Origin: a virus
Length of the DNA stretch: 23,280 bases
Strand: one strand, 5' to 3'
Virus record (IMG/VR): IMGVR_UViG_3300020463_000142
Location: 1-23,280 of that record
A program made the translations under genes and the position numbers. Below are positions 17,501 to 23,280 of this stretch, piece after piece (the first letter of the stretch is position 1; each line of letters starts with the position of its first letter). Below the pieces are notes generated by a model, which searched no databases, was not told the DNA's origin, and was given only the letters and a program-made list of their open reading frames with translations.

Positions 17501-20500
17501 GTTTGTTTGTAAGTGTAATGCCCGTTGTCCAATCTATACACAACAACTTTTTGATTGTCGTTGTTATAAAGTATGTTTGCGATAATGTTTACGCCGTTAT
17601 CATCAACATCGAACCTATCTGCAAAACGAACTAATCCGTTTTGTGCTAAAGTACTGTCTTGCTCTAGTTCTATACCTGAATCATTTGGAATATATCCTAA
17701 CATATCTGTTCTTGTGCCTTGTAAAGTCCAATATACAGGATTCCATGCACCAGGAGTTAAGTTTGTGTTTGCTTTGTAAAGTTGATTTGCATAAACAACT
17801 AGTTCGCCAGTAACATAATTTGCTGTGTCATCATACGTACCAGTGTATAATGGATCAGTTCCTAGTGTCCAATTTTTGTTTGCATTGTATTCCACAAAAT
17901 AAATTTTACCAGGATTGTTCGTTGCTAAATTTCCACTTGCTCCTATGAACGCAACAGTCTTATCACCTACTGTTCTAACTTTAATTCTAGAACCTAGTTT
18001 CAAATTTGCTTTTGTATCTGGAACTGTATATGCACTATTGTATGAATAATTTCCTGTACCATCTTTTTTGTAAATTAAGAACGCACCTTCATTGGTTAAG
18101 CCACTTGCAGTACCTTCTCCTATCGGTATATTGAAAATTTTATTCCAATCATAGTTGGTAGAACTTGGCGTGTTTGCACTTGCAGATATTCCGTCTAGTG
18201 TTTGTTCGTCCCACAGCCAATATTCTTTGTCATTAGCAAAATACTCTGTAGCATTTCCTGAAATAGTAATCGCAGATGTGTTCGTAAACACTAATAGTTT
18301 ACCTGCACCATTAAGTCCTGCCATATTTGTTTGTTCAATGTTACCAAGTGTTCTGTTTGGACTTCCTATTCTTGTAATTGTTCCATTTACACCTGCATTT
18401 GAACCTAATGTAAATGTTCCTGTTGAATTTTTGATCCAAACTCTTAATTTGTTTAATGCTGTAAATTGTGTCAACACAACTGTTGCTGTGTTTAATGTAA
18501 CATCATCTCTTACAGTGTCGCCTACACCAGGGAAATAAAAATTATTATTGGAATCACTCTGCGAATCAACATCTATGTAACCGTCCATTACTTCAGCAAC
18601 AGTTTTAAGTCCATTTGTGTCTGTGCTTGTGATATTGATACCTGTAAAATCGAACTTGTTTGTGCCAACAGTGTTGAACCAAACGTTTATCGTATCATTT
18701 TGACTTTTAGTAAACGTTGGTGTAGTACGCACATACCAATTGTTGTTTAATATTCCTGTAGGTGAACCACGTGATACCCATTGGTTAGTACTAGAATCTA
18801 TGTAGTATGATTCATAATAAGTTAAAACTCCAAACTGTGATTGATACATTGGAGTTTGTGGCGTAATTGCTTGTATTGTTTCGTCTATGCTGTTAACAAA
18901 TTTATTTGTGTTCCTCGTTACACCTTGTCTTTTAATATCTTGTATTACTAAATGATTAGAAGTGTCTATACCTGCACTTGTAGAGATGGTTGCATTTATA
19001 TCTACCATCCAAAAACCGCTTAGGTATGAATAATCTTCAACAAGGACTCTATTGTAAGTACCTACTTCAAGTGCACCATACATTAATGTACCTGATGCAG
19101 TTACAACACCTTCAACATCTTTTAAGTAAAGTAAAGTTTTTGTTCCTTCTTTTCTTTTGTAAACAACTGTACCTTCAAAACTAGTTGAATTTACAACAGC
19201 CGTCAGTATTGGATCTACTAAAGTTAGATCAACTTTTAAAATAGCATCAACTTTTTGTACAATCGGCACTTCCGTTGCACTGAAAAGATTAGTTTTAATA
19301 GTTGGGTCACCAACTCCTGCAAAAGGTTTTTGTGTAGCCTTGGTTAAATTGCTTCTGTCTATTGGATAATCACTGCTAAAACCTAAGTATTGCATTATTA
19401 ATCTATCACCAATTTTAGTTCCTTGGTATTGATCTCTACTTGCTCTTATTAGTAAGTGCGTTGTAGTCACATTAGAAAATATATGATCTCCTATTATTAT
19501 GTTAGACGTAGAAGTTTGTGTGCTTTCTCTGTATAATCCAGCACCATCGAACGTTGTAAAGTCCACGGATGGATCTTGACCTGTAATTTGATTCGTGGCT
19601 CTCCATAATTGGTTTTTATATTGAACTATATTGTTGACATTATAGTTTGTACTTGAACTGAACACACCTTTGTATTCCGTTTTAAGGTTGCCGGCTGTAG
19701 GTGCACCAATAACAACAAAGTTTCCGTCTGGACTGATGTCAACTGCTGAACCAAAACTACTGCTAGAGCCAAATAAATCTAAACTTGTTAGCAACGGATC
19801 TTGTGTAGGTGCTTCTATCTTTTGTGAAAATCTTAAATTACCACTTTCAGTGCCTCTAACAAATACATAGATTGCTCCATCACTGTCAGTTGGTTGACTT
19901 ACAAGAACAACAGTATTATTTTTATTTGTTGCAATTACTTGTCCAAAACTTTCATCACCTGAAACAGAGGTTGTGCTGATTTCGTTTTGCGTTTTGTAAA
20001 CAAATTTGTTGTTAACAACTTTCCATTTACCATCATCACTTGCTTCTATCCAGAATTTTTCGTTGTCCCTTATGCCTGACGTGTTTACTCTATTATTAAT
20101 TGCGTCTGTGCTTGTAAATTTCGCACTTATAAATCTGCTTATGTAACCTGTTGCCGTAGATAATTGTTGGAATCCTGTTTTAGGCTCGCACACAATTTTT
20201 GAAGGTTCAACACTTGTACATTTAAAAGTGTAATTTGTTCCATTTGCATACACAACGAATATTTCGCCTACTGTCATTTCAGGTGTGTTCAATGTGTCAA
20301 CTTCTATTGTGTTGTTTACTACATTAATTGCTTGTATTCTTTGTGTCGTTTTAGAATATCTAAAAACATTCCAAGTCGAATTGTAATCTCCAACCCAAAC
20401 ATAATTGTTGTCTACTATATTTGTAATATCCGCCGTCAATAAATCTGCGTATTTGCCAACTGTTAAACTAATATCAACAGGATTGACTGGTCCTGCTGTT

Positions 20501-23280
20501 TTAACATATGTATTTTTGTTATACTTTGTTGGGAAAGGTGAATGTGTATATGCATCTGGTTTCAAATACACTTGTCCTGATTGTATTCTGTATGTTAAGT
20601 CGCTTTCTGTTGTAGGCAAATTATCTGTAAGTTCGATCGGTTGTGGATTTAATCTTACTTTAGATTCGTCTAGTTTAAATTCAACTTCATCGAATACAGC
20701 ACTTGCGCCATATTGTCCTTTGCGTACTGCCCATTCTTCGTAAAAGTCTATGCTTTCTTTATCTGCACTTGATAGAGCATCAAAAATTTTAGATAATGAA
20801 TTCTCTGTTCCCTTTTCTCTTACAAATCCTTGATAAAATTTGTATTGTGCAACATCGTCATTAATAATATTTTTCAAATACGTTCTTGGCTGGTATCCAA
20901 TTAAATGTTGAGCCATTCTTTGTTGTTCAGTGTCAAAGTTGTCTGTATCTAAATCATAAAAATCACCAAATTGATTAGTTCTGTAGTCAAAGTTAGATAT
21001 TAATGTATCACTAGGAGCACCATCTAGCCTTGTCCAATCAGCGTCTACAAATGCAGAAGTGCCTTTTAATTTTGTATTTGCAGTATAATAGAACTGTTTG
21101 TATTTTACTACGTCACTCATTGAGTAATCAGTGAATTGCGTCCATTCTTTAATGTTTGCGACACTGAATACAAAGCCTGGAATGGATTGACTTCCGTCCC
21201 ACTCTGTCAAATATCCTAATACTTTTAATCTATCTTGCTTGTAACCACTTGCTGGATCATATATCAAGTCACTAAATGATGTTTGGTTGTCAATTAAACA
21301 CACTTGTTCTTTTTGTACAAGAGGTACTTTTGCAAAGTAAATTCCGTTTACAGTATTTTTCGTAAGTAAACTAAAATTATTTGCTTGTCTTACAATTCTT
21401 AAAAAATTGCGATCTAATTTGTTTCCGTCTTCTTTTAAGATGCCATATGAGTAAAAATTGTCTATAACATTGTCAGCAACACTGTAACTGGATTTAACAG
21501 TCAATTTTCTTGATGCTGGACTTAAACTTATTACACTACCTTTATCCCATTTTTGAGTTGTCCAGAATAAAAATTCTTTTGCACTCAATTGCCAGTTGGC
21601 AACCACTTCTAAATCTTTGCTAAACTCATTGAAGTCAAAACCTTGATCAGTTAAATATTCTCCATAACCAAGTATAATATCTAAAACTTCTTGTTTAGTT
21701 CTTACTATTGTGCCGTATGGGATTTCTTCTACCGTCGATTTGTCAAATCTTCGTCTTATTATTCCTTCTGCGCCGCCTTCAACAGGCAATTCAACTAATT
21801 TAACAAATTTTGTTAAGTCAAATGTTTCTGTTGATAAGTGTGCTGTCTCGGTTGCATAAAATTGATCATTGTATTTTACATATTGTCCAACATCATAACG
21901 ATTGTTTTCTCCCCAATTTACAAATGAAGAACTTATTCCACCAACGTTTATAACTGGATCATTGGCTTGCTCTATAAAAGAATAGTATTTTACTTGTGGA
22001 GCATTTTTGTCATATCCTCTGATGATGTATCCTGCCGCAGTAAGTTCAACTATCAATGCACTATAAGATAGCATCTTTATAGGAGCACTTGTATTTTGTA
22101 TCAGCCTATAATTTTCTTGTGGTACAAAGACAGATGTTGACGTGTTAGGTGTCTTACTGTCCAATATCAATTGGAATTTGTCTTTTTTACTGTACCCTTT
22201 TATTTTAAAACCTATTTGTGCAACAATACTTTTTAAATTTGTTTTGTATTCAGCATAATCAGTAAGTAAATTTGTTTCTACATATTCATACAAATAGTTT
22301 ACAAGACCTGCGGTGTTTACCACAGTAGTTTCGCTGATGCTACTTGGAAAAATTAAACTTTTAGTTTGTATTGGTAATTCATTTGAGTACACAATTTGAT
22401 CAGCAGTATTTCTACTAATTCTTGATGTGTCCCAACCAACTCCAATCACCTTAGAAGGTTGATGCAATATAAATGCTTTTAGTAATGAGAAAGGATAATC
22501 TGAACTACGTCTCCAAGCAGATTCAACCGGACTCTCGTCGCCAAATTTAAAATTATTTTTTCCTAAAGTTGGATCAACTTGTCTTGCATATGCACTGTCA
22601 AAAGGACTTCTAATATTTCCATCGCTGTCTGCTGGAATGTACCCTGTCAGTCCTGGTCTTGCATAGTTTTCTTTCCTTACAATTTTTTTGTTAGGCTCTC
22701 TTACAATACCTTCTTCTAAGTCTTTCCACAATACTAAATTGTCTTTGGTGTACGGGGCAGGTCCATAAGTTGTTTCCCACCATGTTGGCTCTATGGTGTA
22801 TCCTAACATCTCCCATGGAGTAATGTTAGGTCTATCAGTGTCATATAATTTTTTGTATATTGCTCTCCAGAAACCGTTTAATTGTACACCTTGTGGACTT
22901 ACAGCATGACTGTAATTCCAAGTTCTGCTATCGCCAATCAAATAATATGAATTAGTTGTATAGTCCGTATTTCCAACAAAACCTAGCCACTCGTTGAAAT
23001 CTGGCAACACACTATTGTTAATTGTGGTGCTAGTAAAAAGATTGGTTCTATTAGTGCCAGGTAATAAATCCTTGTAATTCAATATGTTTTCGTCATAGGT
23101 AACTTTAATATTATTGAAGATACGTTTTTCTAGGTCTAAAATTAAGTCATCTCTGAAGTCGTTGTATGCAACAGTAATACTTCCATCGTGCCCTTGTATG
23201 ACGTTCACAGGCGTTACTAATGTTGTATCTGAATACTTCATAGGTCTATATGAAGGATACAATCCTAATTTTGTAGGAGT
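11518..23280 (-). CDS. Giant multidomain virion structural protein (5' end outside the window)
   Basis: The frame is open to the right edge (3920 codons visible, with TPTKLG before the TTG at 23262), so that TTG is unlikely to be the start. Near the edge, INV-GHDGS and RDDLILDLEKRIFNNIKV recall a conserved large virion protein of marine T4-like phages. Residue 1 below is the TTG. Contents: a W/Y-rich N-terminal part (PWEMLGY, YGPAPYT, about 150-175); four chitin-binding-like repeats (about 450, 707, 1200 and 1803); seven FG-GAP-like repeats between 1106 and 2100; GSGY beta repeats (about 2497-2560 and 2855-2918); a helical segment FIKAKHNVGELQQ to AEVKPYKSKIREYVS (about 2705-2810); DGST repeats (about 3170-3480); an IDGERIEYY and RG--GT motif (about 3735-3770); end FIRQKEVALPQ. 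It is probably part of the tail or baseplate; surface glycan binding is inferred. Confidence 0.9.
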   Translation of the reverse strand, partial: TPTKLGLYPSYRPMKYSDTTLVTPVNVIQGHDGSITVAYNDFRDDLILDLEKRIFNNIKVTYDENILNYKDLLPGTNRTNLFTSTTINNSVLPDFNEWLGFVGNTDYTTNSYYLIGDSRTWNYSHAVSPQGVQLNGFWRAIYKKLYDTDRPNITPWEMLGYTIEPTWWETTYGPAPYTKDNLVLWKDLEEGIVREPNKKIVRKENYARPGLTGYIPADSDGNIRSPFDSAYARQVDPTLGKNNFKFGDESPVESAWRRSSDYPFSLLKAFILHQPSKVIGVGWDTSRISRNTADQIVYSNELPIQTKSLIFPSSISETTVVNTAGLVNYLYEYVETNLLTDYAEYKTNLKSIVAQIGFKIKGYSKKDKFQLILDSKTPNTSTSVFVPQENYRLIQNTSAPIKMLSYSALIVELTAAGYIIRGYDKNAPQVKYYSFIEQANDPVINVGGISSSFVNWGENNRYDVGQYVKYNDQFYATETAHLSTETFDLTKFVKLVELPVEGGAEGIIRRRFDKSTVEEIPYGTIVRTKQEVLDIILGYGEYLTDQGFDFNEFSKDLEVVANWQLSAKEFLFWTTQKWDKGSVISLSPASRKLTVKSSYSVADNVIDNFYSYGILKEDGNKLDRNFLRIVRQANNFSLLTKNTVNGIYFAKVPLVQKEQVCLIDNQTSFSDLIYDPASGYKQDRLKVLGYLTEWDGSQSIPGFVFSVANIKEWTQFTDYSMSDVVKYKQFYYTANTKLKGTSAFVDADWTRLDGAPSDTLISNFDYRTNQFGDFYDLDTDNFDTEQQRMAQHLIGYQPRTYLKNIINDDVAQYKFYQGFVREKGTENSLSKIFDALSSADKESIDFYEEWAVRKGQYGASAVFDEVEFKLDESKVRLNPQPIELTDNLPTTESDLTYRIQSGQVYLKPDAYTHSPFPTKYNKNTYVKTAGPVNPVDISLTVGKYADLLTADITNIVDNNYVWVGDYNSTWNVFRYSKTTQRIQAINVVNNTIEVDTLNTPEMTVGEIFVVYANGTNYTFKCTSVEPSKIVCEPKTGFQQLSTATGYISRFISAKFTSTDAINNRVNTSGIRDNEKFWIEASDDGKWKVVNNKFVYKTQNEISTTSVSGDESFGQVIATNKNNTVVLVSQPTDSDGAIYVFVRGTESGNLRFSQKIEAPTQDPLLTSLDLFGSSSSFGSAVDISPDGNFVVIGAPTAGNLKTEYKGVFSSSTNYNVNNIVQYKNQLWRATNQITGQDPSVDFTTFDGAGLYRESTQTSTSNIIIGDHIFSNVTTTHLLIRASRDQYQGTKIGDRLIMQYLGFSSDYPIDRSNLTKATQKPFAGVGDPTIKTNLFSATEVPIVQKVDAILKVDLTLVDPILTAVVNSTSFEGTVVYKRKEGTKTLLYLKDVEGVVTASGTLMYGALEVGTYNRVLVEDYSYLSGFWMVDINATISTSAGIDTSNHLVIQDIKRQGVTRNTNKFVNSIDETIQAITPQTPMYQSQFGVLTYYESYYIDSSTNQWVSRGSPTGILNNNWYVRTTPTFTKSQNDTINVWFNTVGTNKFDFTGINITSTDTNGLKTVAEVMDGYIDVDSQSDSNNNFYFPGVGDTVRDDVTLNTATVVLTQFTALNKLRVWIKNSTGTFTLGSNAGVNGTITRIGSPNRTLGNIEQTNMAGLNGAGKLLVFTNTSAITISGNATEYFANDKEYWLWDEQTLDGISASANTPSSTNYDWNKIFNIPIGEGTASGLTNEGAFLIYKKDGTGNYSYNSAYTVPDTKANLKLGSRIKVRTVGDKTVAFIGASGNLATNNPGKIYFVEYNANKNWTLGTDPLYTGTYDDTANYVTGELVVYANQLYKANTNLTPGAWNPVYWTLQGTRTDMLGYIPNDSGIELEQDSTLAQNGLVRFADRFDVDDNGVNIIANILYNNDNQKVVVYRLDNGHYTYKQTIVPPNDSAAMINFGSDISISGDGTLIAVGSPLKDFNSIDMGAVYVYKKATDDTGVYSYNQTLTSPDKEVSENFGHSLAFSGSVLAVTSLKGDMQVPTTLDNGTTSFDDQMTTFTKTFTDSGAVHIYQKFENTMLYGEKFNYANDSLQQFGSNLTINNNHVYIGLPTLQLTNQQKGTVINFRKSPTENNWTSIHEMTTGIDQIDLTKIKSIFLYDKVTNKKLANLDYIDPLYGKIPGPAEAELFYKTLYDPAVYNNTGASGTVDVTNSWTDTQVGRLWWDLSTAVYYYPYQSNVIFNNAYWNKLFPGATIDVHEWTESTRTPTEWNTLSATTQGAGLGVTGTVADATNFVTRRKYDSVAGTMKNVYYYWVKGKKTVPELEGRGMTAEAVQNLIKDPRAQGYKYVTIFGPNRFALVNCDTLINGSDTILNFRLFNTESKGNVHNEYALVSENLGTSTLPKDIENVWFNSLIGYDEQMNQVPDPELSDKAKYGTLTTPRQSWFKNNAEATKQLIIRANDVLIKNLIVDEVDLSTLTSSEPAPVAQSGLYDSTVDTEADLQFLGTGPLVTATLVPTVLDGKITNVSITNPGSGYKVAPTYKIKSTNGSDAVFKLTINAKGQVTAVKVEKQGKNYDSKTTITVRNFSALVTADSLVDGKWSIYNWTATDKWNRSRIQSYNTSLYWGYADWYATGYTQFTAIDQKVDYSYQLDALQNSVGDIVKISTIGTGGWLLLEKIDSQVGVDYTVNYKTVGRQNGTIQFNSRLYDYANTNIGYDSNSFDVQLYDRQPIEETRLILQTLRDKIFVEELDIEYNKLFFASIRYALSEEKLNDWIFKTSFIKAKHNVGELQQKRSFRNDNLANFEDYIAEVKPYKSKIREYVSAYQKTEPTNTSIADFDYPPRYLDGYIQSSNIRVSGTSLTTNSITTYPDKHWLDNVGYSITEINVATAGTDYVNAPKVTITGGGGSGATATAFIKNGKVTRIRVDTEGSGYISTPTVTLSGNTTGTYATASSVLGKGVTRSTHLGVKFDRTTGTLLLANLSRTETFTGNASQLKFKLKWPMDLRSNSVTISVAGVGQLRSAFIFNNENDTTKTYSRKTGYVQFTSPPTNLSTISITYLIDQDVLHTQDRVNLYYAPTDGQPGKELAQVIDGIDYGGVEVRSITFEDVSGWDNAGYGSGEWDTYDTTYEDEIFYLDGSTQSINLSKALESGVQYHVYRRFRALTNNKWDWKLVRMDDPNFGTGNPVTNTNAVMRSLEGDGSTKTVDVSAIETGSDDIIIVRKSTSDGSFLPDPDAVDSLVKGGDLAYSTATGLNAEDINIDGDGFVTPTSSHGPEEFVPGQVLDTLDIQVYDRGAFTGSKINSYNYIGDGATTTYSFVDFPQSNNAVFVSVDNILFNNNLYAVDYQNKNLVFNSAPTNGAKINFITMGNSGESILDVDIFTGDGSTTEFVTRGKFKANSISTLVKVNGVDQTHTVFETDSTYSRSGKVAVRFTSAPTQDAVINICVYESASQSFSEVTQNSFTADGSTTAFTLSPTPFTQQPFTNNVIVKVDNDVLRSGFTKQHTLTATGGNLIREYQFKTWQVLPGTILATNVRAFLNKTELTAAQYRWNPGNSSVTLESGVGAIGDVLEVYIENGEYSVSNTGVLTISPAPTNGKTITAYQFSKHDIQDIEREQFDVIARQSITVNTEDYFTYNQLTNGVIQLRRPATDAQYVWVCVNGEWLAPSVDYTVSNDQNRLLINRNLSQNDEIDVIHFSAPSFIGKFAYRQFKDMLNRSHFKRVGDDKQYYLAQDLNWSDREIVLTDGTGLTDPSIGARLPGILFIDGERIEYYQKQGHTIKQLRRGTFGTGIPTKHTASTQVFDQSRHQNVPYKDEFLTENYTGANVSNNQLTISFTPKSANEFEIFVGGKRLRKNSISVYDPANGQDSPEADTTVQAEFTVDGVNPVITFTTTPSATAKIAVIRKQGKIWHDTAKALSQTNNDIARFIRQKEVALPQ
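17725..17850 (-). other. Chitin-binding-like (CBM5/12-like) repeat 4, between propeller repeats 3 and 4
   Basis: The encoded segment reads YTGTYDDTANYVTGELVVYA, then NQLYKANTNLTPGAWNP and a YWTLQG end. It is the copy closest to the CBM5/12 pattern, with Y, V-Y, LYKA and the closing W all present. It lies between the third and fourth FG-GAP-like repeats. Confidence 0.5.
19545..19665 (-). other. Chitin-binding-like (CBM5/12-like) repeat 3, inside propeller repeat 2
   Basis: The encoded segment reads FSSSTNYNVNNIVQYKNQLW, then RATNQITGQDPS and a FTTFDG end. The closing tryptophan is replaced by phenylalanine. The copy starts a few residues after the IGAP strand of the second FG-GAP repeat and opens the long insert there. 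Confidence 0.45.
21025..21144 (-). other. Chitin-binding-like (CBM5/12-like) repeat 2 in the giant gene
   Basis: The encoded segment reads WTQFTDYSMSDVVKYKQFYY, then TANTKLKG and a DWTRLDG end. It follows the same aromatic pattern as repeat 1, with the closing tryptophan present. Sugar binding is inferred from the pattern only. Confidence 0.45.
21790..21915 (-). other. Chitin-binding-like (CBM5/12-like) repeat 1 in the giant gene
   Basis: The encoded segment reads WGENNRYDVGQYVKYNDQFY followed by ATETAH and a KFVKL end. It fits the W/Y--Y--G--V-Y---Y-A pattern of small aromatic carbohydrate-binding modules. Three more copies with the same frame follow in the same gene at about 21144, 19665 and 17850. 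Confidence 0.45.

Larger units (their letters stand above)
16960..19950 (-). other. Seven FG-GAP-like repeats forming a split beta-propeller region
   Basis: Within the giant gene, seven segments fit the FG-GAP pattern (FG, alternating strand, DG turn, strand ending IGAP-like, then a G-[VI]YV[YF]-like strand). They begin with SFGQVIA (19947), SFGSAVDISPDG (19755), LGSRIKV (17997), RFADRFDVDDNG (17634), NFGSDISISGDG (17463), NFGHSLAF (17283) and QFGSNLTI (17055). The clearest are the second and fifth. The spacing is 57-76 residues apart from two larger gaps, which contain inserts. Seven such repeats match the blade number of integrin-type propellers. The third and fourth are degenerate, so the count is a judgement by eye. 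Confidence 0.6.

Noticed and set aside
23260-23262. TTG as start of the giant gene
   Set aside because: The frame continues upstream to the window edge and no Shine-Dalgarno sequence precedes the TTG. It is better read as an internal leucine codon.

Overview
The window reads as part of a tailed-phage genome, most likely a T4-like (contractile-tailed) marine myovirus of a low-GC host such as SAR11 (Pelagibacter) or Prochlorococcus. The reasons are the AT-rich DNA, the complete use of one strand, tightly overlapping genes, a giant virion protein whose edge sequence and C-terminus recall marine T4-like phages, and tail-fibre paralogues of the type those phages carry. This assignment rests on recognising protein families by eye; no search was run. 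No replication, integration, tRNA, CRISPR or insertion-sequence gene is visible.

All genes lie on the minus strand, so transcription runs from right to left. Virion block (23280 to 4264): the block starts with a giant structural protein of at least 3920 residues. Its reading frame stays open to the right edge, so its true start lies outside the window. It carries seven FG-GAP-like propeller repeats, interrupted by inserts, four chitin-binding-like (CBM5/12-like) repeats, GSGY and DGST beta repeats, and a helical segment near residues 2700-2810. Next come a 203-residue conserved structural protein, three tail-fibre paralogues (671, 737 and 488 residues) and a 291-residue Gly/Ser-rich structural protein. 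The three fibres share an N-terminal module of about 250-300 residues but have unrelated C-termini: a tail-collar/MdpB-type tip with an HxH motif, a distinct beta-rich end, and a Peptidase_G2-like domain.

A 50-bp gap (4214-4263) holds a near-perfect sigma70-type promoter. It opens a second block (4213 to 1): a 111-residue small conserved protein, two related DxD glycosyltransferase-like proteins, an unrecognised 203-residue protein, two more DGD glycosyltransferase-like proteins of a different family, and the first 30 codons of another gene that runs off the left edge. The genes of this block overlap by 1 to 11 bp and are probably translationally coupled.

The layout suggests that the first block builds the adsorption apparatus and the second makes a sugar-modifying set, acting either on virion proteins or on host surface glycans. 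The second block appears able to be expressed from the host sigma factor, separately from the late virion genes. Antisense reading frames on the plus strand are shadows and were left out. The only gaps between genes are short (3, 11, 24, 32 and 50 bp), so there is no geneless stretch over 300 bases.
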